A stretch of 64,000 nt of DNA from the NCBI RefSeq assembly GCF_022664455.2, contig NZ_JAKRKC020000002.1, positions 2,666,001 to 2,730,000 of the forward strand, written 5' to 3'. Positions 32,496-40,804 of this stretch are shown here, one piece after another. The notes under the pieces were generated by a model. That model was not told the DNA's origin. It was given only the letters and a program-made list of their open reading frames with translations, and searched no databases. Positions within the stretch are counted from its first letter, which is position 1; every line of letters begins with the position of its first letter. The DNA comes from Actinomadura luzonensis (GTDB lineage Bacteria > Actinomycetota > Actinomycetes > Streptosporangiales > Streptosporangiaceae). Made by a program: the position numbers and the translations under genes.

Positions 32496-33167
32496 TCAGC
32501 CGGGCGGGGTCAGGCCGGCCCGCATCGCGAACACCACGAGCTGCGCCCGGTCGCGGGCGCGCAGCTTCACCATGGCCCGGCTGACGTGCGTGCGGACGGT
32601 CTCGGGGCTGATCACCAGCTCCCTCGCGATCTCCTCGTTCGAACGGCCGGTGGCCACCCAGGCGGCCAGCTCGCGCTCGCGCGGGGTGAGGAGGTCCAGG
32701 CCCTCGACCGGCTCCGTGCCGTGCCGGCCGAACAGGCCGATGACCTTCCTGGTGATCGCCGGGGACAGCAGCGCCTCCCCGGCGGCGACCACCCGCACCG
32801 CGTTGACCAGCTCGTCGGGGGCGCTGTCCTTCAGCACGAAGCCGCTGGCGCCGGCCTGGAGCGCGGCGAAGACGTACTCGTCCACGGCGAACGTCGTCAC
32901 CACGACGACCCTCGTGCCGCGCAGCTCCGGGTCGCCGGCCAGCGCGCGGAGCACGGCCAGGCCGTCGGTGCCCGGCATGCGGATGTCGAGCAGCAGCACG
33001 TCGGGACGCGTCCGCCGGACCAGGGCCAGGGCCGCCGCGCCGTCCGCGGCCTCGCCCGCGCACTCCAGCCCCGGCTCCCGCTCCAGCAGCGCCCGCAGCC
33101 CCATCCGGACGACGGCCTGGTCGTCGGCGATCGCCACCCGGATCACCCGCGGCGGCTCGCCGGTCAC
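32496..33167 (-). CDS. NarL/LuxR family response regulator
   Basis: 223 residues. Seen: receiver domain with VIRVAIADDQAVVRMGLRAL (acid pocket), phospho-acceptor Asp in RPDVLLLDIRMPGTDGL, Thr/Lys switch residues in VVVVTTF and FVLKDSAP; C-terminal LuxR HTH with LLTPRERELAAWVATGRSNE and EIARELVISPETVRTHVSRA. GTG at 33167 overlaps the kinase stop by 4 bases (GTGA) and was chosen for that reason. It pairs with the kinase at 33164-34441. Confidence 0.88.
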   Translation of the reverse strand: MTGEPPRVIRVAIADDQAVVRMGLRALLEREPGLECAGEAADGAAALALVRRTRPDVLLLDIRMPGTDGLAVLRALAGDPELRGTRVVVVTTFAVDEYVFAALQAGASGFVLKDSAPDELVNAVRVVAAGEALLSPAITRKVIGLFGRHGTEPVEGLDLLTPRERELAAWVATGRSNEEIARELVISPETVRTHVSRAMVKLRARDRAQLVVFAMRAGLTPPG

Positions 33168-34441
33168 GTCAGCGCCCGGTGCGGGAACCGGGCGGTCACC
33201 TGGAACCCGCCGCCGGGGCGGGGGCCCGCGGTGAGGACGCCGCCCGCCTCGGTGACGCGGGCGCGCAGGCCCGCCAGGCCGCGGCCCTCCCCGGCGCCCG
33301 CGCGGCCCGCGCCGCGGTCGGCCACCTCCAGCACGTACGCGCCGGGCCCGTCGCTCGCCCGGACCAGGACGCGGGTCGGGCCCGCGTGCCGCAGCACGTT
33401 CGTCAGGGACTCGCGGACCACCCGGTGGACGACGTCCCGCAGGTGGGCGGGCACGGGGAGCCCGGCGGGCTCGACGTCGACCGGCAGGCCCGCCGCCCGG
33501 ACGCCGCCGATCAGGCCGGCGAGGTCGCCGCCCGGCGGGTCGATGCCGTCGAGCGCGGCGCGGAGCTGCGCCAGCGCCGCCGTGCTCGTCTCCTTGATCG
33601 CGCGCAGGGACGCCCTGGCCTGCTCGGGGTCGTCGTCCAGGGCGACGAGGGCGAGGCCGGCCTGCAGCGCGACGGCGGCCAGGCCGTGGCCGGCGGCGTC
33701 GTGCACCTCGCCGGCGATCCTGGCCCGCTCCACGGCCACGGCCCGCTCGACGGCCGCCGCCAGCCCGGCCTCCCCGGCCTGCTCGGCTTCCCCGGCGGGT
33801 GGGGTTCGTACGGTGGAAAGGCGCGCGGCCGGGTGGGCCGGGGGTGCGGCGGGGATGCCCCAAGGGCTGCTCGACGCCCGGAGCCGGGCATGTGAACCGG
33901 GGGGTGCCGCCGTCCCCGCCTCCGCGCGGGAAGGGGAAGGGGGAGGGGTGATCGCGGCGGGGGTCCCGAGCGGGGGCGGCTCGGCGTCGGCGGCTGCCGC
34001 GGCGGCGGCCGCGCGGGCCTGGGCGAGCCCCGAGAAGGACCATGGGACGGCCAGCCAGCCGGCCCAGGCCAGCATGACCACGACCGGGATGTCGCCCGCG
34101 CGCCGCACCCGCCGCAACACCCCGAGCCGCCCCCGCCGCCCCCGGCCGTCCACCCCGTCGCCAGGCCGGACGTCAGACCGATCGCCAGGCCCGTCACCAG
34201 GCCGATCGCCAGGCCGATCGCCAGGTCCGTGGCCAGGCCCGTCGGCTCGCCGGCCGCCGTGCTGGCCCGCGCCGCCGTGCTGGCCCGCGCCTTCGTGTGG
34301 AGGCGCGGGTGCGGGCGGGTTCAGGAACCAGGGCGTGCCGGCGGGCGCGGGCGGGCGCGGCGGCGCGGGCGGGCGCGGGAACGCGGGAGCCTGCCCGTCA
34401 CCCTGCCCGTCCCCGTGATCGTGCGTGTGCTCCGTCTCCAT
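33164..34441 (-). CDS. Sensor histidine kinase (HisKA_3 type) with low-complexity N terminus
   Basis: 425 residues. Seen: H-box ERARIAGEVHDAAGHGLAAV (phosphorylated His near 245), an ATPase domain with HRVVRESLTNVLRHAG (N box) and GRGLAGLRARVTEAGG (G box). The first 110 residues are rich in Pro, Gly, His and Asp, with tandem PGD-R/G repeats encoded by 12-base DNA repeats. Only one hydrophobic segment (PVVVMLAWAGWLAVPWSF) is seen where relatives have four or more. The signal is unknown; the poor membrane anchor makes the sensor part unusual. Confidence 0.8.
   Translation of the reverse strand: METEHTHDHGDGQGDGQAPAFPRPPAPPRPPAPAGTPWFLNPPAPAPPHEGAGQHGGAGQHGGRRADGPGHGPGDRPGDRPGDGPGDRSDVRPGDGVDGRGRRGRLGVLRRVRRAGDIPVVVMLAWAGWLAVPWSFSGLAQARAAAAAAAADAEPPPLGTPAAITPPPSPSRAEAGTAAPPGSHARLRASSSPWGIPAAPPAHPAARLSTVRTPPAGEAEQAGEAGLAAAVERAVAVERARIAGEVHDAAGHGLAAVALQAGLALVALDDDPEQARASLRAIKETSTAALAQLRAALDGIDPPGGDLAGLIGGVRAAGLPVDVEPAGLPVPAHLRDVVHRVVRESLTNVLRHAGPTRVLVRASDGPGAYVLEVADRGAGRAGAGEGRGLAGLRARVTEAGGVLTAGPRPGGGFQVTARFPHRALT
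34155..34245. repeat. Tandem 12-base-type repeats inside the kinase gene
   Basis: Units of the form CGATCGCCAGGC / CGTCACCAGGC / CGTGGCCAGGC follow one another at about 12-base steps (e.g. CCAGGCCGATCG). They encode a Pro-Gly-Asp-Arg/Gly repeat in the histidine kinase. Such arrays expand and shrink by slippage without shifting the frame. Confidence 0.7.
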
Positions 34442-34486
34442 CCCCCACCCGGCCCGAGACTCGCGTAGCCCCGATCCTAGCGAGTC

Positions 34487-34876
34487 TCACACCTTCCGGT
34501 TCGAAACGGGCACACCCAGCCCCCACGAGATGATCTTGCGCGGGGTGATCCGGATGAGCTCGCCGGAGAAGCCGGGCATGGGCGGCTCCTGACCGGTCAG
34601 CGCCTCCGCCGTGCCGCGGATCTCCACCCCCCGCACCGTCCACGGGCTCACCGAGGCGAGGTCGTCCACCACGAACGCCACCGTGCTGCCCGCCACCACG
34701 TTCCTGAACTTCTTCGACGCCCCCATGCCGTGCCCGCCGATCGTGACCGTGCCGCCGGCGGCGTCGAGGAAGAAACCGGTCGGGCTGTTCTGGACCTGGC
34801 CCTCGGGGGAGACGGTGGCCAGCCGGCCGAGCGGCTGCGTGGCCAGGTAGTCCAGTTCCGCTTGTGTGAAAGTCAT
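34487..34876 (-). CDS. PPOX-class F420-dependent oxidoreductase (split-barrel)
   Basis: 129-residue flavin/deazaflavin-binding protein. Seen: TQPLGRLATVSPEGQVQNSP and TGFFLDAAGGTVTIGG, then KFRNVVAGSTVAFVVDDLAS and GVEIRGTAEAL, the split-barrel pattern of PF01243 in actinobacteria. It would reduce a quinone- or biliverdin-like compound. Its ATG is six bases after a -10 box of a SoxR-like promoter (34883-34913), so the mRNA is probably leaderless and the gene redox-induced. The neighbour downstream is the kinase gene, 45 bases away. Confidence 0.85.
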   Translation of the reverse strand: MTFTQAELDYLATQPLGRLATVSPEGQVQNSPTGFFLDAAGGTVTIGGHGMGASKKFRNVVAGSTVAFVVDDLASVSPWTVRGVEIRGTAEALTGQEPPMPGFSGELIRITPRKIISWGLGVPVSNRKV

Positions 34877-34882
34877 GCGGCC

Positions 34883-34913
34883 AGCCTGCTACCTCAACCG
34901 GGCTTGAGGTCAA
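34883..34913 (-). promoter_or_regulatory. SoxR/MerR-type promoter of the PPOX gene
   Basis: On the minus strand: TTGACC, a 19-base spacer, CAGGCT, six bases, then ATG. The spacer holds the palindrome ACCTCAACCGGGCTTGAGGT (34891-34910, plus strand), which resembles known SoxR operators (CCTCAA...TTGAGG). Overlong 19-base spacers are the hallmark of MerR-family activation. An almost identical promoter lies at 54528-54558. Confidence 0.7.
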
Positions 34914-35818
34914 GCGGAGCCGGAGGTCAGCCAGCGCAGCGGGTTGTCGTGGGTGATCAGGCGGACCGTGTCCTCGGCGGTGCCCGCCTCGCGGAGGAGC
35001 GGGAGCAGGGCATGGAAGAGGTGGGCGTACCCGCGGCCCTCGTACTTGCGGAGCTGCGCGACGCGGCTGAGGCCGGTGCTGAGCAGCAGGCGCTCGGCGT
35101 GGCCGTCCTCGATGAGGGCGAGCGCGATCCTCGCCGCCTGCTCGGCGCCGAGGCCGAGGGCGCCGAGGCTCACGTACGCGCCCGCTTCGGCGATCTTGCG
35201 CGCGGCCCCCAGGTCGGTGCCCGCGTAGCCGACGGCCACCCGCGCGCCCGGCAGGTTCTGGCCGAGCAGGATCTCCAGCAGCGCCAGGGCGTTGCGGCCG
35301 TGCGTGGCGACGGGCAGGCGCGACTGCAGCGCGGCGCGGGCGGCGGCGACCAGGCACCGCTCCTCGCGCGGCGTCGGCTCGGGGCCCCAGGAGCCGACCT
35401 CGCCGATCACGCCGGGGAAGACGCCGGTGCCGTCCACGCCGCTGGAGATCTCGGTCATGAGCCGCCGGGTCAGCTCCTCGACGCCCTCGTCGCGCACGTC
35501 CGCGAACGGCTCGGCGAACAGCCCGGTCGAGGCGATCACCGGGATCCGGCTGCCGGCCGCGACCCGGGCCAGGGCGGCGGCGTCGCGGCCCATGCCCATG
35601 CAGGTCAGGTCCACCACGAGGCCGAGGTCGTCGCTCTGGCGCAGCTCGCGCAGCTCGGCGGTGACGGCCTGCTCCTCGTCGAGCCAGCGGTGCGGGTCGG
35701 AGCCGATGCCCACCGCCCAGCGCATGTCGGTGCGCAGGTGCTCGTGGGGGAGGACGGCGCCCGTGACGGCGGCGGCGCGTACGGGACCGGTGACGGTGCG
35801 AAGCAGAACCTCGGGCAT
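34910..35818 (-). CDS. Phosphotriesterase-family protein with altered metal site
   Basis: 302 residues, amidohydrolase superfamily (PF02126). Seen: H-x-H in VLPHEHLRTDMRW, VVDLTCMGMGRD, VIASTGLFAEPF, GEVGSWG at the position of the bridging Lys/Glu, and PVATHGRNALALL (His). The strand that usually reads I-G-H-x-D reads VAVGYAGTDLG, and the late Asp of S-H-D/S-S-D reads LLLSTGLSR; two usual ligands thus appear lost. The fold is clear but hydrolase activity is doubtful. ATG 35818 chosen; 35827 is possible. A second, intact homologue is at 57817. Confidence 0.8.
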   Translation of the reverse strand: MPEVLLRTVTGPVRAAAVTGAVLPHEHLRTDMRWAVGIGSDPHRWLDEEQAVTAELRELRQSDDLGLVVDLTCMGMGRDAAALARVAAGSRIPVIASTGLFAEPFADVRDEGVEELTRRLMTEISSGVDGTGVFPGVIGEVGSWGPEPTPREERCLVAAARAALQSRLPVATHGRNALALLEILLGQNLPGARVAVGYAGTDLGAARKIAEAGAYVSLGALGLGAEQAARIALALIEDGHAERLLLSTGLSRVAQLRKYEGRGYAHLFHALLPLLREAGTAEDTVRLITHDNPLRWLTSGSA

Positions 35819-35977
35819 AGCAGACATTAACCGATATTTGCCGGAAAGAGCGGTGCTCGCCGCCTTTCCTGCCGGAAATTTTACGGTTTGGGGAGTTTGG
35901 TGGATTGCCAGCCGCTTGCAAGTGGAACGCCAGACGGGCCCGTATCCTGGGGGACACACCGACCGCCGGAGGGAAAT

Positions 35978-36433
35978 GTGCCGATTCAGAACTCCGACAC
36001 CGGCGAGGCCGACGTGGTGAAGGACGAGGCCGCCCGCCGTTCGAGCATGTCCGACCGCCGTGAGGGCTTCCAGGGCTGGCTCGACGGCATCCGCGCCACC
36101 CGCACCGGCGCGCTCACGCTCAAGATCGTGATCGGCGTCATCGGCGCGGTCATGATCGTGGGCGGGCTCATCATGGTGCCCTTCCCCGGCCCGGGGTGGC
36201 TCGTGGTCTTCGCCGGGCTCGCGGTGCTGGCCACGGAGTTCCACTGGGCGCACAAGGTGCTGGAGTTCGGCAAGCGCACGCTGCACGCCTGGACGCAGTG
36301 GTACAAGCGGCAGGGCTGGACCGTCCGCATCGTCGTGCTCGTGGTCACCGTGGCCGCCGCCGCCGTGATCGTCTACTTCGGGCTGCGCACGCTCGGCATC
36401 GACGTGATCGCCCTGGCCCAGCGCCTCCTCTGA
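35978..36433 (+). CDS. TIGR02611-like transmembrane protein (PGPGW motif)
   Basis: 151 residues from a GTG with GGAGGG just upstream. Seen: LKIVIGVIGAVMIVGGLIMV membrane segment, the FPGPGWLVVFAGLAVLATEF motif (P-G-P-G-W) that defines the family, and a last segment IVVLVVTVAAAAVIVYFGL. Small inner-membrane protein of unknown role, widespread in actinobacteria. Convergent with the GroES-like gene across a GC-rich hairpin. Confidence 0.85.
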   Translation: MPIQNSDTGEADVVKDEAARRSSMSDRREGFQGWLDGIRATRTGALTLKIVIGVIGAVMIVGGLIMVPFPGPGWLVVFAGLAVLATEFHWAHKVLEFGKRTLHAWTQWYKRQGWTVRIVVLVVTVAAAAVIVYFGLRTLGIDVIALAQRLL

Positions 36434-36441
36434 GGCGAGAC

Positions 36442-36459
36442 CCGGCGCGGGCGCGCCGG
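36442..36459. terminator. GC hairpin between convergent genes
   Basis: CCGGCGCG-GG-CGCGCCGG is an eight-base-pair stem with a minimal two-base loop between genes ending at 36433 (+) and 36470 (-). No T run; terminator role inferred from position. Confidence 0.45.
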
Positions 36460-36469
36460 ATCCCGGCGG

Positions 36470-36790
36470 TCAGAGGTAGAGGCCGGTGCCGTGGTCGGTC
36501 TCCTGGGTGGCCACGGCGTGCAGGTCGCGCTCGCGCATCACCAGGTAGACCTGGGCGTGCACCTCGACCTCGAACTGGTCCTCGGGATTGAACAGCACCT
36601 TGTCGCCGACCTTGACCGCGCGCACGTTCGTGCCCACGCCGCACACCTCGCCCCAGGCCAGCCGGTTGGCCATCTTGACGGTGGCCGGGATGACGATGCC
36701 GGAGCCGCTGCGCCGCTCCTCCGCCTCCGGCTCCAGCTTGATCATGACCCGGTCGTGCAGCATCTGAATCTCGAACTTGGGCTGTTCCAC
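36470..36790 (-). CDS. GroES-like co-chaperonin family protein
   Basis: 106 residues with the Cpn10 fold pattern: MLHDRVMIKLEPEAEERRSG, SGIVIPATVKMANRLAWGEV, VGTNVRAVKVGDKVLFNPED and an altered C terminus (AQVYLVMRERDLHAVATQET). Housekeeping GroES has K-Y-G-G-T-E-V-x-x-G/D near the end; this is replaced. It is not next to groEL. It may be a divergent GroES paralogue present in many actinobacteria; partner unknown. Confidence 0.8.
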   Translation of the reverse strand: MEQPKFEIQMLHDRVMIKLEPEAEERRSGSGIVIPATVKMANRLAWGEVCGVGTNVRAVKVGDKVLFNPEDQFEVEVHAQVYLVMRERDLHAVATQETDHGTGLYL

Positions 36791-36865
36791 GAGGCAAGTC
36801 TACGAGCAGCCTCCGGTGCGGACTTCCGGTACGGCCGTAACGAGGACGAACCGCCGGATCAGCGG

Positions 36866-37798
36866 TCAGGGGAGCCTGAGTTCGGCGAAGACCGGGCGGT
36901 GGTCGGTGCGGCGCAGCGAGAGCACGGCGTAGCCGCGCACCGCCATCGCCGCGCTGGCCAGCACGTGGTCGATCGTCACGCCGGGCAGCCGCTGGGTGGA
37001 GCCCTCCTGCGGCCAGGTCGCGGTCAGGCCGTGGCCCGTGACGTCGGCCGCGTCCCGGTACCCGGCGGCCAGCAGCTCGCGCATCGGCAGGTGGTCGAGC
37101 GTGGCGTTGAAGTCGCCCGCAAGCACCCGCAGCGCGCCGCCCCCGCGCGGCAGCGCGGCCAGCCCCGCGTTCCAGCACGGCTGGCGGCCGTACCGCCTGG
37201 GCGCGCACGGGTGCACCGAGACGATCTCCACCTTGGCGCCGCCGGGATGCCGCAGCCAGGCCCTGGCCTGGCCGAAGCCGCCGTACGCGATCGCCGGGCC
37301 GGGCGTCAGGGGGTGCCGGGCGTACACGGCGGACCCGCCGACGCCCTCCCGCGCCCGCGTCGCCGCGTACGGCAGGGCCTCGCGCACCCCCGCCTCCTCC
37401 AGCCGCCGCCGCGCGGCCGGCGTGAACTCCTGGAGGGTCAGCACGTCCGGGCGCAGCCGCCGGACCAGGCCCATCAGCTCCGCCGTGTCGGCCTGGCCGA
37501 CGAGCAGGTTGGCGGCCAGCACCCGCAGCACGGGGCCGTCCGCGCCCGGGTTGCCGTCGGCCAGGGCGCGCGGCAGCACGAGCGGGACGAGCGTCAGAAG
37601 CGTCACCAGCGCGACCGTCCCCGCCGCGGGCCGGCGCAGCAGCAGCGCCAGCACCCCGCCGAGCGCCGCCGCCCCCGCCGCGTACGGCGTGTACGCCACC
37701 ACCGGCACCCACGGCCAGTCCGGCTCGAACCCGCTCACCCGCACCGCCGCCCACAGGGCGAAGGGCGTCACCGCGATCCAGCTCACCCATGTCCGCAC
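36866..37798 (-). CDS. Membrane-anchored endonuclease/exonuclease/phosphatase family protein
   Basis: 310 residues. The first 100 hold three hydrophobic segments (WVSWIAVTPFALWAAV, VVAYTPYAAGAAALGGVLAL, AGTVALVTLLTLVPLVLP). The EEP domain follows: VLRVLAANLLVGQAD, PDVLTLQEFTPAARRRL (metal Glu), VEIVSVHPCAPR, LRVLAGDFNATLDHLPMREL (D-x-N) and VTIDHVLAS with SLRRTDHRPVFAEL (catalytic D-H). All catalytic residues are present, predicted outside the membrane. Could act on phosphodiesters such as lipids or nucleic acid; substrate unknown. Confidence 0.87.
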   Translation of the reverse strand: MRTWVSWIAVTPFALWAAVRVSGFEPDWPWVPVVAYTPYAAGAAALGGVLALLLRRPAAGTVALVTLLTLVPLVLPRALADGNPGADGPVLRVLAANLLVGQADTAELMGLVRRLRPDVLTLQEFTPAARRRLEEAGVREALPYAATRAREGVGGSAVYARHPLTPGPAIAYGGFGQARAWLRHPGGAKVEIVSVHPCAPRRYGRQPCWNAGLAALPRGGGALRVLAGDFNATLDHLPMRELLAAGYRDAADVTGHGLTATWPQEGSTQRLPGVTIDHVLASAAMAVRGYAVLSLRRTDHRPVFAELRLP

Positions 37799-37854
37799 AC
37801 CCCTGTATCACCACCACTCCCGGCGGAGGTTCACGCCCCCATAAGGTGTGCCTC

Positions 37855-39108
37855 ATGCACGACGTGGAAGCCAGGGTCCTCGACGCCCTCGACGAGGCCG
37901 AGACCGTCAACCTGCTCGCCGAGACCGTCCGGGTGCCGAGCGTGACCGGCACCGACGCCGAGTCCGACCTCCAGCACCGCTTCGCCCGCCTGCTCGGCGA
38001 GGCCGGCATGGACGTCGACGTCTGGAAGCTCGACCTGCCCGGCCTGGCCGCCCGCCCCGGCTTCCCCGGCACCGAGGCGCCGCGCGCCGAGGGCTACGGC
38101 GTGGTCGCCGTGACCGGCGGCGAGGGCCCGCCCGCGCTCGCGCTGCAGGGCCACGTGGACGTCGTCCCCACCGGCGACCTGGCCAAGTGGCGGGGCAGCG
38201 ACCCGTTCTCGGCCCGCATCGAGGGCGACGTGCTCTACGGCAGGGGCGCCTGCGACATGAAGGCCGGCCTCGTCGCCAACCTGGCCGTCGCCCGTGCGAT
38301 CCACCGCGCCGGGGTGCGGCCGGCCCGGCCGCTCGCGGTGCACTGCGTGATCAGCGAGGAGGACGGCGGGCTCGGCGCGTTCGCCACGCTGGCGCGCGGC
38401 CACACCGCCGAGGCCGCCGTCATCACCGAGCCGACCAGCGGCGCGATCATCACGGCGAACGCGGGCGCGCTGACGTTCCGGGTGGAGGTGGCCGGGCGGG
38501 CCGCGCACGGCGCCACCCGGTACGAGGGCGTGAACGCGATCGAGGTGTTCTGGCCGGTGTTCGAGGCGATCCGGCGGCTGGAGGCCGAGCGCAACCGGGA
38601 CGCGCCCGCGCTGTTCGGCGGCAACCCGATGCCGTACCCGATCGAGATCGGCGTGCTGCGGGCCGGTGACTGGGCCAGCACCGTGCCCGACCTGCTGGTC
38701 GCCGAGGGGCGGCTCGGCGTGCGGCTGGAGGAGGACCCCGCCGCGGCGCGGGCGGCGTTCGAGGAGGCGGTGGCGGGGGCCGCGCACCCGTGGCTGCGCG
38801 ACAACCCGCCCGTCGTGACGTGGCCGGGCGGGCAGTTCGCCAGCGGCCGGCTGCCCGCCGGGCACGAGCTGCTCGGCGAGGTGGCCGGGGCGGTCGCCGA
38901 CGCCACCGGCACACGCCCGCCCGAGTCGGCCGCCCCGTACGGCAGCGACCTGCGCCTGTACGCCGCCGGCGGCATCCCGACCCTGCACTACGGCCCCGGC
39001 GACGTCCGCTACGCGCACGCCCCCAGGGAGCAGGTGGACCTGGCCGAGCTGCGCGCGGTCACGCGGGCACTGGCACTGCTCGCGGTGCGCCGCTGCGGAG
39101 CACTCTGA
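37855..39108 (+). CDS. M20 family metallopeptidase (ArgE/DapE type)
   Basis: 417-residue amidohydrolase using two zinc ions. Seen: LALQGHVDVVPTGD (His and Asp start of metal site), YGRGACDMKAGLVANLAVAR (bridging Asp), VISEEDGGLGAF (Glu-Glu), a lid domain with AGRAAHGATRYEGVNA, and PTLHYGPGDVRYAHAPREQV with the last His. Probably deacylates an N-acyl amino acid or dipeptide. ATG 37855 preferred over GTG 37848. Its last 50 bases overlap the convergent FAD oxidoreductase gene. Confidence 0.9.
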   Translation: MHDVEARVLDALDEAETVNLLAETVRVPSVTGTDAESDLQHRFARLLGEAGMDVDVWKLDLPGLAARPGFPGTEAPRAEGYGVVAVTGGEGPPALALQGHVDVVPTGDLAKWRGSDPFSARIEGDVLYGRGACDMKAGLVANLAVARAIHRAGVRPARPLAVHCVISEEDGGLGAFATLARGHTAEAAVITEPTSGAIITANAGALTFRVEVAGRAAHGATRYEGVNAIEVFWPVFEAIRRLEAERNRDAPALFGGNPMPYPIEIGVLRAGDWASTVPDLLVAEGRLGVRLEEDPAAARAAFEEAVAGAAHPWLRDNPPVVTWPGGQFASGRLPAGHELLGEVAGAVADATGTRPPESAAPYGSDLRLYAAGGIPTLHYGPGDVRYAHAPREQVDLAELRAVTRALALLAVRRCGAL

Positions 39109-40351
39109 GCAGCGCGGGCGGGCTCATCAGCGCCGGCGGCGGGTCGTACAGGTGCGCCACCCGCAGGAAGCGCCGCGCCAGCTCCGGGTCGTGCGCGGCG
39201 GCGGCGAGGTAGCGCTCCAGATAGGCGTTGACCAGCCGGGTCCGCGGCGACGGCTCGCCCGCGACCACCGGCAGCTTCAGGTCGCCGCCGACGGTGATCT
39301 CCCAGGGCCCGTCCACGATGCCGGCGACCCGGCGGAAGAACGCGCGCGGGGTGAGCTCCGCCTCCAGCAGCACCTTCGCCTCCAGGGCGGCGACCGTCAT
39401 GCCCTGGCCGTAGAGCGGGTTGAAGGCGCACACCGCGTCGCCGGTGACCAGCAGCCCCTCGGGGAAGCGGGCCAGCCGCTCGTAGCGCCGCCGGACGCCG
39501 GCCGGGGTGCGGTACGAGCGGGGCTCGCCGATCGGCTCGGCCGTCGCCAGCAGGTGACACAGGTCGGGGGCGGGCAGCGTCGCGGCGTACCCGGCGAAGG
39601 CGGGCAGGTCGAGGCCGGGGCTCTCGCCGTAGCCGCCGAGGGTGACGATCCAGCGGTCGTCCTCCAGCGCCAGCGCCACCCCGAAGCGCGGCCGCTCGGG
39701 GGTGGGACCGATGATGACGATCAGGTCGCCGCCCATCTCGCCCGGGCGGCGGCGGAACTCGCGGGTGCCGTAGCGCAGGTCGAGCTCGACGCGCTCCTCG
39801 CGGGGCGGCTCGTGGCCCAGCTCGCCGAGCCAGATCGGCACCCGCGAGCCCCGGCCGGCCGCGTCCACCACCAGGTCGGCGGGTACGGGCTCACCGCCGG
39901 CGAGCCGCACCCCCGTGACGCGGCCCTCCTGGGTGAGCAGCCCGGTGACGCCGCGGCCGGCCAGCACCCGCACCCCCGGCAGGGCCGCGACCCGGCGCCG
40001 GATCTGGCCTTCGAGCAGGGGGCGGCTCACCAGCAGGCTGTCCAGGTCGCAGCGGTCCCTGGCCAGCCGCCGGCCCCCGTGGACGTTGCGGGCCTGGGCC
40101 AGCGGGTCGCACCGCAGCGCGCCCTGCGCGACCAGCTCGGCCGAGAGGCCGGGCAGCAGCTCGTCCATGGCCGCGAGGCCCCGGGAGAGCAGGCCGTGGG
40201 CGTGGCGGCTCTGCCCGGTGCCCTTGCGGTGCCCGTCCGCGGCGGGCAGCGTGTCCCGGTCGAGCACCGTGACCTTGGCGAACAGGCGGTGCAGGGCGGC
40301 CGCGGACAGCAGCCCCGACACGCTCGCGCCGATGACGACGGCGTGGTCCAT
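39059..40351 (-). CDS. FAD-dependent oxidoreductase (FAD_binding_3-like monooxygenase)
   Basis: 430 residues. Seen: AVVIGASVSGLLSAAALHRL (Rossmann start), VVDAAGRGSRVPIWLGELG (DG-like motif, with DAAGRGS), and GLLVTGDAVCAFNPLYGQGM in place of the usual GDAAH. The region RKGTGQSRHAHGLLSRGLAA is typical of actinobacterial geranylgeranyl-reductase-like/epoxidase-like flavoproteins. The tail lacks the thioredoxin-like domain. Likely an oxidoreductase on a lipid or polyketide-like substrate; not determined. Confidence 0.87.
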   Translation of the reverse strand: MDHAVVIGASVSGLLSAAALHRLFAKVTVLDRDTLPAADGHRKGTGQSRHAHGLLSRGLAAMDELLPGLSAELVAQGALRCDPLAQARNVHGGRRLARDRCDLDSLLVSRPLLEGQIRRRVAALPGVRVLAGRGVTGLLTQEGRVTGVRLAGGEPVPADLVVDAAGRGSRVPIWLGELGHEPPREERVELDLRYGTREFRRRPGEMGGDLIVIIGPTPERPRFGVALALEDDRWIVTLGGYGESPGLDLPAFAGYAATLPAPDLCHLLATAEPIGEPRSYRTPAGVRRRYERLARFPEGLLVTGDAVCAFNPLYGQGMTVAALEAKVLLEAELTPRAFFRRVAGIVDGPWEITVGGDLKLPVVAGEPSPRTRLVNAYLERYLAAAAHDPELARRFLRVAHLYDPPPALMSPPALLRVLRSGAPRAVPVPA

Positions 40352-40469
40352 TGGTCTTCCCCCTGTGGTCGTGTGGCGTCATCCCCCGGGAAGGGTCGCC
40401 CGCGCGGCGGTCCCGTTCCACGTCTTATGACGCGTTCCACGACGTTCCAGCGGGAGGGGAAGGCCGGGG

Positions 40470-40784
40470 TTACGGCTCGACGGGCAGGCCGGCGGCCACC
40501 CAGTCCTCGATGCCCTCGGCGTAGCGGCGGACGTCGGTGTAGCCGAGCGCGGTCAGCCGGGCCGCGACCGCCTTGCTGTTGGGGCAGGAGGGGTTGGTGC
40601 AGTAGGTGACGACGGTGGCGTGGCGGTCGGGCAGCAGCTCCGCGGCCCGCTCGGCGACCTCGCTCTCGACCAGGGGGATCGCGCCCGGCAGGTGCTGCTG
40701 GGCGTAGTAGTCGCCGCCGAGCGTGTCGACGACGGTCACGGTGCCGAGCGCGGCGCGCAGCTCGTCGCGGGTGATGGTCCGCAA
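40470..40784 (-). CDS. Rhodanese-like domain protein
   Basis: Sulfurtransferase-fold protein of about 104 residues. Seen: TRDELRAALGTVTVVDTLGG, HLPGAIPLVESEV, the active loop TYCTNPSCPNSKAVAARL with catalytic Cys, and GYTDVRRYAEGIEDWVAAGL. A TTG start at 40784 has GGAGG five bases upstream; the longer frame upstream is antisense to the TetR gene. Divergent from that TetR gene across GGACyrCAGTCC operators, so it is probably its target; the loop C-x-x-x-x-C suggests arsenate- or thiol-linked chemistry, which is inference. Confidence 0.8.
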   Translation of the reverse strand: MRTITRDELRAALGTVTVVDTLGGDYYAQQHLPGAIPLVESEVAERAAELLPDRHATVVTYCTNPSCPNSKAVAARLTALGYTDVRRYAEGIEDWVAAGLPVEP

Positions 40785-40804
40785 GATGCCCTCCGAGGAG
40801 AAAT

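Noticed and set aside
33230..34043. Possible frameshift in the two-component genes because one minus-strand frame spans both
   Set aside because: Kinase and regulator each have complete motifs in their own frames with a clean GTGA overlap; the long frame upstream of the regulator is an artefact.
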